From the NCBI GenBank assembly GCA_937893815.1, contig CALCSH010000590.1:1-11077 (forward strand): a DNA stretch of 11,077 nt, written 5' to 3'. This document shows positions 1-7,274 of this stretch, one piece after another. The notes under the pieces were generated by a model that was not told where the DNA came from, searched no databases, and saw nothing but the letters and a program-made list of their open reading frames with translations. The position numbers and the translations under genes are program-made. Source of the stretch: an uncultured Anaerolineae bacterium. GTDB lineage: Bacteria; Chloroflexota; Anaerolineae; Anaerolineales; UBA11858. Each line of letters opens with the position of its first letter. Position 1 is the stretch's first letter.

Positions 1-2
1 AC

Positions 3-2297
3 ACGGCTCACTTTTCCATCGGTTCGGGAACCAAACTCGCCATGGAAGACGCCCGCAAACTCGGGCATCATTATATTGGTTTAGAGCACTTGCTGCTCGG
101 CATTGTAGAACTCAATGAAGGCGTAGCCATTGATGCCTTACGTCAACTCGGGGTCACCGGTGACCAAATTCGCCGCCAGACCAACCGCGTGATCAAAGAA
201 GCCAAAGCCGCCCAACGCAGCGAACGTCAGCAGCAACGAGAAACCGTCCAACATACCGAGGCCAGAAAAACCAAGGGTAAGACGAAATCGAAAACGCCCA
301 TGGTGGATCAATTGGCAACGGATTTGACTCAGATGGCCGAAGAAAATAAGCTGGACCCTGTGATAGGCCGCCAGATGGAAATTGAGCGCGTGGTGCAGAT
401 TCTGGCACGACGCACAAAAAATAACCCGGCGCTGACCGGCGAACCCGGGGTGGGGAAAACCGCCATTGTGGAGGGCCTCGCCCAACGTATTATGGACGGC
501 GATGTTCCCTTGCCGCTGATCGGCAAGCGCGTACTGCAATTGGATGTCGGCTCACTCGTCGCTGGGACCATGTATCGCGGGCAGTTTGAAGAGCGCCTCA
601 AACGCGTGATTCAGGAACTACAATCTTCCGATTCGATCCTCTTTATTGATGAGTTTCACATGCTCGTAGGTGCTGGCTCCGCAGGTTCGGCGATGGATGC
701 TGCCAATATCCTCAAACCTGCCCTGGCACGCGGCGAATTGCAAGTCATCGGCGCAACCACGCTGGATGAATACCGCAAACATATCGAGAGCGATGCCGCC
801 CTCGAACGGCGTTTCCAACCGATTGTGGTTGAAGAACCCTCCCTCGATGAGACCATTGAAATTCTGCGCGGTATCCGACCGGCCTACGAGTCGCACCACC
901 ACCTGAATATTCTCGATGAAGCTCTCGATGCCGCTACACACCTTTCGGCACGCTACGTCTCCGACCGCTTCTTGCCCGACAAAGCCATCGATCTGATTGA
1001 TGAAGCCTCCTCCCGTGTACGTATGTACAAAAGCCCGGCGGCCATGACCACCAAGAAAATGCTGGCCGAAATGCGCGAACTCAACAAGACAATTAAAGAC
1101 TCCGAAAACGAGGAACCCACCGACGAAGTGCAAACGGCTATGCAGCGCAAAGAAACCCTGGAACAAGAACTTGAGCAGTTCCGCACCACCTGGAATCGGG
1201 AAACCAGCCCCAACGTGACTGTGGATGATATTGCTGAAGTTGTCGCCATGTGGACGGGTGTGCCCGTGATGCAAATGGCGGAAGCCGAATCGGAACGCTT
1301 GCTCAAAATGGAAATCGAGCTAAATGAATCGATTATTGGTCAACCCGAAGCGGTTGAAACCATCTCAAAGGCCGTGCGGCGCGGTCGTGCCGGGCTAAAA
1401 GACCCCGGGCGCCCGATTGGCTCATTTGTATTCCTCGGGCCCACCGGGGTTGGCAAAACTGAACTCACCAAAGCCCTGGCAAAATTCCTCTTTGGCAGCG
1501 AAGAATCGCTCATCCAACTCGATATGTCGGAGTTCATGGAACGTCACTCGGTCAGCCGATTGGTAGGCGCGCCTCCAGGCTATATCGGCTATGACGATGC
1601 CGGTCAGCTTACCGAGGCCATTCGCCGACGGCCCTACTCGATTGTCGTCTTTGATGAGATAGAAAAGGCCCATCCCGATGCGCACAATATCTTGCTGCAA
1701 ATCATGGAAGAAGGCCATCTCACCGATGCCAAAGGTCGCAAAGTTGATTTCCGCAACGCCATCATTGTGATGACCTCCAATATCGGCGCAAAAGAAATCA
1801 GCCAGACCAATATTGGCTTCCAGATCCGTCGCGATGAAGATCTCGAAGAGCGCATTTCCTACCGTGAAATGCAAAAAGAACTCACCAAGAAACTCAAGCA
1901 AACTTTCCGGCCTGAGTTTGTCAATCGTCTCGATAGTGTGATTGTATTCCGCTCATTGAACCGTGAGGATATTCAGGCAATCGTCAATATCGAACTCGAA
2001 AAAGTTTCGGCCCGCCTGGTAGATCACGAAATCTCCCTGACGATCACGCCCGAGGCAGCCAAAGTCATCGCTGATTTGGGGTACAACCCCGAAATGGGCG
2101 CCCGCCCGTTGAAGCGCGTCATCCAGCAAAAGGTTGAAGATCCGCTCTCCGATGCGCTGCTCTCCGGGCGGTTCAAGGCTGGCGACACAGTTGTGGTTGA
2201 TGTCGAGATTCTCGAAGATGAAACCGATATTGTGCTGCGCTCTGAAGATGAAGCCATAACCCCAGAAAGCGAGAAAGAGTTGATCGCCGCGGCCTAA
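3..2297 (+). CDS. clpC: ClpC-type AAA+ unfoldase, ATPase subunit of the Clp protease (5' partial)
   Basis: Hexameric HSP100 ATPase that unfolds proteins and feeds them to the ClpP peptidase in the cytosol. The frame is open to the window's left edge, so the start is missing. The first residues match the second of the two N-domain repeats (ARKLGHHYIGLEHLLLG), so roughly 80-90 residues are lost; 764 remain of an expected 820-850. Numbering from the codon at 3: D1 Walker A GEPGVGKT at 146-153, Walker B acidic pair DE at 216-217, a short charged middle domain at about 350-395 (ClpC-sized, not the long ClpB arm), D2 Walker A GPTGVGKT at 479-486, Walker B DE at 551-552, arginine finger in RPEFVNR near 642, sensor 2 GARPLKR. 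An IGF tripeptide at 604-606 matches the ClpP-docking loop, which ClpB lacks. A terminator follows. The ATG at 42 is internal and is not the real start. Confidence 0.95.
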   Translation, partial: TAHFSIGSGTKLAMEDARKLGHHYIGLEHLLLGIVELNEGVAIDALRQLGVTGDQIRRQTNRVIKEAKAAQRSERQQQRETVQHTEARKTKGKTKSKTPMVDQLATDLTQMAEENKLDPVIGRQMEIERVVQILARRTKNNPALTGEPGVGKTAIVEGLAQRIMDGDVPLPLIGKRVLQLDVGSLVAGTMYRGQFEERLKRVIQELQSSDSILFIDEFHMLVGAGSAGSAMDAANILKPALARGELQVIGATTLDEYRKHIESDAALERRFQPIVVEEPSLDETIEILRGIRPAYESHHHLNILDEALDAATHLSARYVSDRFLPDKAIDLIDEASSRVRMYKSPAAMTTKKMLAEMRELNKTIKDSENEEPTDEVQTAMQRKETLEQELEQFRTTWNRETSPNVTVDDIAEVVAMWTGVPVMQMAEAESERLLKMEIELNESIIGQPEAVETISKAVRRGRAGLKDPGRPIGSFVFLGPTGVGKTELTKALAKFLFGSEESLIQLDMSEFMERHSVSRLVGAPPGYIGYDDAGQLTEAIRRRPYSIVVFDEIEKAHPDAHNILLQIMEEGHLTDAKGRKVDFRNAIIVMTSNIGAKEISQTNIGFQIRRDEDLEERISYREMQKELTKKLKQTFRPEFVNRLDSVIVFRSLNREDIQAIVNIELEKVSARLVDHEISLTITPEAAKVIADLGYNPEMGARPLKRVIQQKVEDPLSDALLSGRFKAGDTVVVDVEILEDETDIVLRSEDEAITPESEKELIAAA

Positions 2298-2331
2298 AGC
2301 CAGCAGTCAACTCAGCCCCGTAGAAATCCCC

Positions 2332-2376
2332 AGGGCACGGCAGCCGCCGCAACACAGCGCGCCGTGCCCTTTCGTT
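2332..2376 (+). terminator. Rho-independent terminator after clpC
   Basis: A perfect 10-bp GC-rich stem, AGGGCACGGC (2332-2341) with GCCGTGCCCT (2361-2370), encloses a 19-nt loop. It is followed at once by TTCGTTT, an imperfect T tract. It lies 35 bases after the clpC stop and should separate clpC from radA transcription. Confidence 0.75.
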
Positions 2377-2382
2377 TATAAT
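2377..2382 (+). promoter_or_regulatory. Possible -10 box for radA
   Basis: A perfect TATAAT hexamer directly abuts the T tract of the clpC terminator, about 75 bases before the radA ATG. No convincing -35 hexamer sits 16-18 bases upstream, where the terminator stem lies, so this is a tentative call. Confidence 0.35.
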
Positions 2383-2457
2383 TGAAAAGATTAGCAACAG
2401 AAGACGGGCAACCGCCTCCCCCATCTACCAATACCCACCTGCAACTGGAAATTACTC

Positions 2458-3888
2458 ATGGCAAAAACTTACTCCCAATACGTCTGTCAACAATGCGGGC
2501 GCAGGTCAGCCGCCCAGATGGGGCGCTGCCCAGGCTGTGGTGAATGGAACAGCCTGGTAGAAGAAATCATCGAGAAGAAAACCAGTGCGGCCTCCCATGC
2601 CACGCACAGCGCTGGTTTGCGCTCCACGCCGCGCCGATTGAGCGAAATCAGCAACGAAGTGGAAGAGCGTATCCCGGTGCCTATCGAGGAATTCGCCCGC
2701 GTGCTGGGTGGCGGCATTGTCCCCGGCTCAGTGGTGTTGATCGGCGGCGACCCCGGCATCGGAAAATCAACGCTGCTTTTACAAACCACGCTGGCTATGG
2801 CCGAGCGCGGCCCGGTTTTATATATATCCGGGGAAGAATCCGAGCGCCAGATCAAAATGCGGGCCATGCGCGTTCTCTCCCCTGCCGCAGCCCCATCACC
2901 GGCGGGGGCGAAAGACGGGGCTGGGGAGAGCGATGGAGTACCCGAAAATCTCTATCTCGTCACCGAGACCAATCTCGATGTGATTCTCGAACATATTCAA
3001 GAAATCAAACCCGATCTAATTGTGGTCGACTCAGTGCAAACTACCTACCTGCCCCAACTCGAGTCTTCCGCAGGATCGGTCTCACAGGTACGCGAGACCG
3101 CTTCTCGCCTGCGCGAGTTGGCGAAAACATCCGGGCTGACCGTTTTTTTGATTGGGCATGTCACTAAAGATGGCACTATCGCCGGGCCGCGTGTACTGGA
3201 GCATATCGTGGATGCCGTGCTGTATCTCGAAGGCGATCGCTTCCAAACCTACCGCTTGCTGCGCACCGTCAAGAACCGCTACGGGGCGACCTCGGAGGTC
3301 GGGGTCTTCGAGATGCGCGAGCGTGGGCTGGTAGAGATCAGAAATCCATCAGAGGCTTTCCTGGCGGAGCGCATGATCAACGCCCCCGGCTCCGCTATCG
3401 CTGTGACGATGGAGGGTACGCGCCCGCTATTGGTCGAAATTCAGGGGCTTACCAGCCCGACCAGTTTCGGCAACCCCCGTCGAACGCCCAACGGAATTGA
3501 TTTCAACCGCTTACTACTGACCACCGCCGTGCTGACGCGGCGTGTGGGGATTCGTCTGGCCGAACAGGATATTTTCGTCAATGTCATCGGCGGGTTAAAA
3601 ATCAACGAACCCGCGGCGGATCTGGCCGTGGCGACAGCGATTGCTTCCTCAGTCAAAGATGCCCCCGTGCGCGCCGACACGGTGCTGATCGGCGAAGTAG
3701 GGCTTTCCGGTGAATTACGCATGGTCGGGCAAATGCCCGCCCGCCTACGCGAGGCCGAAAAACTGGGTTTCAAGAACGCCATTGTTCCCCGACGTTTGCG
3801 CAAAGGCGAACCCTGGCCGAAAGGCATTCAAGTGATTGAGGTGCGCAGTTTGCGCGAGGCGTTGAAGGCAGCTTTGATTGAGACGTAA
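2458..3888 (+). CDS. radA: DNA repair protein RadA (Sms), RecA-like recombination ATPase
   Basis: Branch-migration ATPase that processes recombination intermediates with RecA. The 476-residue product has the full family layout. An N-terminal C4 zinc finger has Cys 10, 13, 24 and 27. The RecA-like core has Walker A GDPGIGKS at 97-104, Walker B DLIVVDS at 186-192 and the RadA signature KNRYG at 272-276. The C-terminal Lon-protease-like domain carries GEVGLSGELR at 412-421 without proteolytic function. The ATG at 2458 fits the family start, a few residues before the zinc finger; the Shine-Dalgarno match is weak. It is about 20 residues longer than usual: residues about 140-158, between MRAMRV and ENLYLVTET, are a Pro/Ala/Gly-rich insert encoded by a DNA palindrome. 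In Firmicutes radA follows clpC; here a terminator separates them. Confidence 0.97.
   Translation: MAKTYSQYVCQQCGRRSAAQMGRCPGCGEWNSLVEEIIEKKTSAASHATHSAGLRSTPRRLSEISNEVEERIPVPIEEFARVLGGGIVPGSVVLIGGDPGIGKSTLLLQTTLAMAERGPVLYISGEESERQIKMRAMRVLSPAAAPSPAGAKDGAGESDGVPENLYLVTETNLDVILEHIQEIKPDLIVVDSVQTTYLPQLESSAGSVSQVRETASRLRELAKTSGLTVFLIGHVTKDGTIAGPRVLEHIVDAVLYLEGDRFQTYRLLRTVKNRYGATSEVGVFEMRERGLVEIRNPSEAFLAERMINAPGSAIAVTMEGTRPLLVEIQGLTSPTSFGNPRRTPNGIDFNRLLLTTAVLTRRVGIRLAEQDIFVNVIGGLKINEPAADLAVATAIASSVKDAPVRADTVLIGEVGLSGELRMVGQMPARLREAEKLGFKNAIVPRRLRKGEPWPKGIQVIEVRSLREALKAALIET
2875..2930 (+). repeat. Palindromic element inserted in frame in radA
   Basis: CTCTCCCC (2875-2882) pairs with GGGGAGAG (2923-2930), and AGCCCC (2889-2894) pairs with GGGGCT (2917-2922), with a 6-nt bulge on the left arm. 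The block encodes the low-complexity stretch of RadA (residues about 140-158), where other RadA proteins have only a few residues. It reads like the GC-rich intergenic repeat type, kept open in frame. That it is a mobile or dispersed repeat is inference; the pairing is seen directly. Confidence 0.55.
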
Positions 3889-3920
3889 GCAGGCAATCCA
3901 GTTTGCTCCTCGGTCCCGGA

Positions 3921-3952
3921 TTGACGAATCCCTGCGATTCGTAATTTCTTTA
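3921..3952 (+). terminator. Weak terminator after radA
   Basis: ACGAATC (3924-3930) and GATTCGT (3936-3942) form a 7-bp stem with a 5-nt loop, followed by AATTTCTTT. The stem is AT-rich, so termination may be incomplete. It lies 35 bases after the radA stop. Confidence 0.5.
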
Positions 3953-4076
3953 CAGCATGTTAGCAATTTCTTTTCTTGTTGTTAACCTTTCCCGGCTATA
4001 GTATTCTCCAATCCGGTAGGTGATTAGTTCCCTTCCACTTTTCATAGAAGAGCCAATTAACTTAAGATTCAGGCTA

Positions 4077-4104
4077 TTGACAAGCTTCTTTTTCTCAGTA
4101 TACT
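4077..4104 (+). promoter_or_regulatory. Sigma70-type promoter of the GntR-transporter operon
   Basis: A perfect -35 TTGACA (4077-4082) and a near-perfect -10 TATACT (4099-4104) are separated by 16 bases, predicting a start of transcription near 4110-4112. A weaker TATAGT at 3997-4002 could be a second promoter, but its -35 is poor. The rest of the radA-to-regulator gap shows nothing else I can support. Confidence 0.7.
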
Positions 4105-4115
4105 AATTATAGACG

Positions 4116-4127
4116 TTGGACGTCCAA
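4116..4127 (+). promoter_or_regulatory. Candidate operator, perfect palindrome at the transcription start
   Basis: TTGGACGTCCAA is a perfect 12-bp inverted repeat placed about +5 to +16 from the predicted start site, just ahead of the GntR-type regulator gene. A repressor bound here would block initiation or early elongation, so it is the natural site for self-regulation. Binding by this regulator is inference from position and symmetry. Confidence 0.55.
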
Positions 4128-4157
4128 TCTTTACAATCGCTGACAGACCCCAGTCGT

Positions 4158-4889
4158 ATGCCCATCAACACCAACACCCGACTCAACCAGGTTAAAGCCT
4201 ATTTGCTAGATTACATCAGGCAAAACCAGCTCAGGCGCAACGACCAACTCCCATCCGAAGCCGCCATCGCAAAAAATCTGGGCGTCAGCCGCAATACGCT
4301 ACGCGAAGCCTATATTTCGTTGGAGAACGAAGGCATTATTGTGCGGCGGCACGGCATTGGCACCTTTGTTGCCCATTCCCCGGTCATCCGGGATTCACTC
4401 AACGAATTTTCGCCCTTTGCACAAATTATTCAGGATGTTGGCTATACTCCCAACTTTCAAACGCTATCGATGGATTTTGTAAGCGCACCAGCCGATGTTT
4501 GCGATGTGCTTTCACCCCAGGCATCCGAAAAGCTGCGTTGCATCAAACGCATCGTCCGGGCCGATCAACAGCCGGTCATTTATGTCGATGACTATATTGC
4601 CCCCGATATTGAAGCCCTGGGCCTGGAGTGGGAAACCTTCGATGGCAATATGGTGCAATTTTTAGCCGCTTCGCTCACCACGCCGCTGCACCAAATTCAA
4701 TCCAATATCCGCGCTGCGGCCCTTAGCCCTGAAATTTCGCAATATTTAGAACTGGCAGCCGGTACACCTATTCTTGGCGTGCGCTCTACCATCTATACCG
4801 TGGATAACCAGCCCGTCACGTATAGCAATATTTGCTTCAATTCAAATATTGTGGAGTTGAATATTGTGCGGGTCATCCGCACAACCTAA
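4158..4889 (+). CDS. GntR-family transcriptional regulator, HutC subfamily (UTRA domain)
   Basis: Ligand-responsive repressor expected to control the following transporter genes. From the ATG at 4158 the product is 243 residues, the usual HutC length. The N-terminal winged helix-turn-helix (about residues 7-75) shows the family hallmarks LPSEAAIAKNLGVSRNTLREA and GIGTFV in the wing. The C-terminal half (about 80-243) is a UTRA effector domain, which in this family binds phosphorylated sugars, histidine derivatives or fatty acids. A TTG 14 codons upstream (4116) is also in frame, but it lies in the palindrome and would add an unconserved tail, so the ATG is preferred. The binding-protein gene starts 35 bases downstream, so the genes are probably co-transcribed. 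The exact effector cannot be read from the sequence. Confidence 0.9.
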   Translation: MPINTNTRLNQVKAYLLDYIRQNQLRRNDQLPSEAAIAKNLGVSRNTLREAYISLENEGIIVRRHGIGTFVAHSPVIRDSLNEFSPFAQIIQDVGYTPNFQTLSMDFVSAPADVCDVLSPQASEKLRCIKRIVRADQQPVIYVDDYIAPDIEALGLEWETFDGNMVQFLAASLTTPLHQIQSNIRAAALSPEISQYLELAAGTPILGVRSTIYTVDNQPVTYSNICFNSNIVELNIVRVIRTT

Positions 4890-4894
4890 ATACA

Positions 4895-4914
4895 TTTCTC
4901 AATGGAGAAAGGAG
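4895..4914 (+). promoter_or_regulatory. Small hairpin and strong ribosome binding site before the binding-protein gene
   Basis: TTTCTC (4895-4900) can pair with GAGAAA (4905-4910). The right arm overlaps the Shine-Dalgarno AAGGAG (4909-4914), which lies 10 bases before the ATG at 4925. The site decides the start at 4925 over an upstream in-frame ATG at 4832 inside the regulator gene. Whether the hairpin affects translation is open. Confidence 0.5.
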
Positions 4915-4924
4915 AAGAAAGATA

Positions 4925-6229
4925 ATGCGTAACAAAAAAATACTGCTCGTTGTTTTGACATTCCTACTGGTGGGGTCCGTGGTCGGTTTCAGCACTACAG
5001 CCATCGCACAGGAAGAGGAGCCAGTCACTATCCAGGTCTTCTACCCGGTAGCTGTAGATGCTCCTATCGCCGAGATTCTCAATGGCTATATTGATGATTT
5101 CCAGGCCGAATATCCATACATCACGGTAGAGCCGGTTTTCTCCGGCGGCTACGCCGATGTGCAAACTGCTATCCAAACCACCATTGATGGCGGCGGCGAA
5201 CCACCTGCCGTTGCGGTGCTGCTGGCGACAGCCCTCTACGATCTGATCAACGCCGACTACATCGCCCCGTTGGATGGCTATATCGCTGACATGGAAGATG
5301 GCGAGGCCTACGTTGAAGATTTCTTGCCTGCTTTCCTGGCAAATTCGTACTATGACGACCAACTCTGGAGCATCCCCTTCCAGCGCAGCGCCGTGGTGTT
5401 GTACTACAACGCCGACATGTTCGCTGCAGCCGGACTGGAACCGCCCACAAGCTGGGAAAGTTGGGCTGAAGCTGCCCAGGCATTGACTGTCACCGAAGGC
5501 GATACCACTAACTGGGGTATGCACTTTTCCTCAGATTGGCCGTACTGGCTCTTCCAGCCGCTTGCCATTGGCGCCGGGCAAAACATTCTCGAAGATGACT
5601 GCACCGTCGTTTTTGATGATCCGGCAGTGATTGAAGCCGTTCAATTCCTGATTGACCTTTCTGGCGAATACGGCGCCATGCCCGCAGGCGTTCAGGCAAG
5701 CTGGGGAACTGACACCACCGACCTCGCCAGCGGCGCGACCGCCATGATCGCTCACTCCTCTGGCAGCCTGGCTGGTCTCCTTGCCCAATCTGACTTCGAG
5801 TTGGGGGTTATGCCGTACCCTGGCAAAGAAGAAGGCACCTACGCCAGCGTCCCTGGCGGCGGTAACTTCTACATCATGAAGGGCGCCGCTCCCGAAAAAC
5901 AGGATGCCGCCTGGAAATTCATCGAATTTTTGAGCCGCCCTGAGTATGTTGCCGATTACAGCATCAACACCGGCTATATCGCCAACCGCTACAGCGCCTA
6001 CGAAACCGATGCTATGGTTACCTATGTGGAAGAAGTTCCCCAGGCCCTGGCTACCCGTGATGCGCTTGAATTTTCTGGTGCAGAACTGGCGACCCAGAAC
6101 CTCGGACAGGTACGCGGTATCTTCCACGACTACATCCAGCGCGCCATCAACGGCGAGATGGCTGCCGCCGAAGCCATGGCCGCAGCACAGGTTGAGGCCG
6201 ATGCTGCCCTGGCAGATTTCTGCCCCTAA
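4925..6229 (+). CDS. Extracellular solute-binding protein, family 1 (UgpB/MalE-like), sugar ABC transporter
   Basis: Captures the substrate outside the membrane and delivers it to the two permeases encoded downstream. It has 434 residues, typical of family 1. Residues 1-28 form a signal peptide: positive MRNKK, a hydrophobic core and an AIA cleavage site before Gln29. The mature part has the two-lobed pattern of carbohydrate binders, with RSAVVLYYNADMF at 154-166 and PGGGNFYIMKG at 310-320 followed by DAAWKFIEFL, both characteristic of UgpB-like proteins. Aromatic-rich segments such as DWPYWLF (204-210) could line the sugar pocket. There is no lipobox cysteine at the cleavage site; the only two cysteines are C226 and C433, which might form a disulfide. 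Substrate is uncertain: an oligosaccharide, a monosaccharide or glycerol-3-phosphate are all possible. Confidence 0.92.
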   Translation: MRNKKILLVVLTFLLVGSVVGFSTTAIAQEEEPVTIQVFYPVAVDAPIAEILNGYIDDFQAEYPYITVEPVFSGGYADVQTAIQTTIDGGGEPPAVAVLLATALYDLINADYIAPLDGYIADMEDGEAYVEDFLPAFLANSYYDDQLWSIPFQRSAVVLYYNADMFAAAGLEPPTSWESWAEAAQALTVTEGDTTNWGMHFSSDWPYWLFQPLAIGAGQNILEDDCTVVFDDPAVIEAVQFLIDLSGEYGAMPAGVQASWGTDTTDLASGATAMIAHSSGSLAGLLAQSDFELGVMPYPGKEEGTYASVPGGGNFYIMKGAAPEKQDAAWKFIEFLSRPEYVADYSINTGYIANRYSAYETDAMVTYVEEVPQALATRDALEFSGAELATQNLGQVRGIFHDYIQRAINGEMAAAEAMAAAQVEADAALADFCP

Positions 6230-6231
6230 TT

Positions 6232-6251
6232 AACGGATTTCCATATCCGTT
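6232..6251 (+). other. Intercistronic stem-loop 1 after the binding-protein gene
   Basis: AACGGAT (6232-6238) and ATCCGTT (6245-6251) form a perfect 7-bp stem with a 6-nt loop, 2 bases after the stop codon; a short T-rich stretch (GATGATTTTCT) follows. It may protect the 3' end of the upstream message or be a weak terminator. Confidence 0.5.
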
Positions 6252-6273
6252 GATGATTTTCTAAATGAACTAC

Positions 6274-6307
6274 AATGGGGTGACCTCTTCAACCGGGTCA
6301 CCCCATT
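6274..6307 (+). terminator. Strong intercistronic stem-loop 2, partial terminator or mRNA-stabilising hairpin
   Basis: AATGGGGTGACC (6274-6285) and GGTCACCCCATT (6296-6307) make a perfect 12-bp stem with a 10-nt loop, followed by ATTCTAT. It stands between the binding-protein and permease genes. Such hairpins commonly keep the binding-protein message more abundant than the permease message. The T tract is poor, so readthrough is expected. Confidence 0.6.
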
Positions 6308-6379
6308 ATTCTATCGGGATCAATTCTTGATTCGTGTTCGTTCGCAGATTTCGTGGTTTCGCTTTGACAGGATTTTCTT

Positions 6380-7273
6380 ATGAGCGTCCAAGCCCCCCGC
6401 AAACAACTCAAGCCTTTACCATACTTGCTGATTTTCCCTACGGCGGTCTTCGTGGCGCTGTTCACGGCCTGGCCGGTGTTGCTTTCGTTGTACCAAAGTT
6501 TCTTCCGCCAGCGCATGAATATTGCCCGTTTCCGCGAGCCAACCTTCATCGGCTTCGGCAATTATATTGACCTGTTCAGCGACCCCTATTTTATTCAGAC
6601 CATCAAAAATACGCTCAATTACATTCTCGGCACGGTGCCAATCAGCATTGTGCTGGGGTTTCTGTTTGCCTTGCTAGTCAACCGCAAAGTGCGCGGCATC
6701 GGATTTTTCCGCCTGGCGTTTTTTCACCCAATGGTGCTGCCGATGGTCAGTGCGGCCACCATCTGGATGTTTTTCTTCACCCCGGATTACGGTCTATTCA
6801 ACACCGCCCTGGGACTGTTGGGCTACACTGGCCCACAAAACTGGACGGGAAATCCCAACCTGGCGCTCTTATCGGTGATAATCGTCGCCATCTGGAAGAA
6901 CTCCGGCTATTATATGATCTTCTACCTGGCCGGGCTGCAAAATTTGCCGGGGGATGTCTACGAAGCCGCTGCTCTTGACGGGGCTAACGGATGGCAAACC
7001 CTGTGGCAGATCACCTTTCCCTTGCTGCGCCGCACCACGGTATTCATCAGCATTGTGGCCTTCATTGATGCCTTCCGCACCGTAGATCATATCTTCGTCC
7101 TAACCAGCGGCGGCCCTAGCCGCGGCAGCACAGTTCTGCTCTTTGAACTCTGGCAGCAGCGCTTCGAGTATCAGGATATCGGCGCTTCGGCAGCCATCAC
7201 GGTGATCTTTGTGGTCGTGCTGCTGGCTTTCACCGTGACGAATTTCATCCTGTCCGAGCGCAAGGAGGCCTGA
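6380..7273 (+). CDS. Sugar ABC transporter permease, MalF/UgpA type
   Basis: First of two membrane subunits forming the transport channel. It has 297 residues with about six membrane helices (near 14-36, 81-100, 112-133, 161-184, 219-241 and 270-291). The EAA loop, where the ATPase docks, is clear: YEAAALDGANGWQTLWQITF at 194-213. Segments GFGNYIDLF near 58-66 and VDHIFVLTSGGP at 235-246 are typical of UgpA-like subunits. The start at 6380 is the first ATG; AGGA at 6369-6372 is a modest ribosome binding site. It follows the intercistronic hairpins by 72 bases and ends one base before the next permease start. No ATP-binding subunit gene lies nearby, so a shared MsmX/UgpC-like ATPase encoded elsewhere is likely. 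Confidence 0.93.
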   Translation: MSVQAPRKQLKPLPYLLIFPTAVFVALFTAWPVLLSLYQSFFRQRMNIARFREPTFIGFGNYIDLFSDPYFIQTIKNTLNYILGTVPISIVLGFLFALLVNRKVRGIGFFRLAFFHPMVLPMVSAATIWMFFFTPDYGLFNTALGLLGYTGPQNWTGNPNLALLSVIIVAIWKNSGYYMIFYLAGLQNLPGDVYEAAALDGANGWQTLWQITFPLLRRTTVFISIVAFIDAFRTVDHIFVLTSGGPSRGSTVLLFELWQQRFEYQDIGASAAITVIFVVVLLAFTVTNFILSERKEA

Positions 7274-7274
7274 G

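Noticed and set aside
618..1274. Long antisense open frame (218 codons) inside clpC, with others opposite radA, the binding protein and dus
   Set aside because: Each lies opposite a well-supported gene; the translations show no motif or domain and have the odd composition expected of reverse-strand shadows.
4116..4157. TTG at 4116 as the start of the GntR regulator
   Set aside because: It sits inside the palindrome and just after the predicted transcription start, and it adds 14 unconserved residues; the ATG at 4158 gives a normal HutC length.
4832..4924. Upstream in-frame ATG extending the binding protein into the regulator gene
   Set aside because: The extension would bury the signal peptide; a strong Shine-Dalgarno at 4909-4914 points to the ATG at 4925.
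6364..6369. TTGACA before the first permease as a -35 box
   Set aside because: It is 10 bases before the ATG, so the -10 would lie within the coding sequence and no TATAAT-like hexamer is placed correctly.
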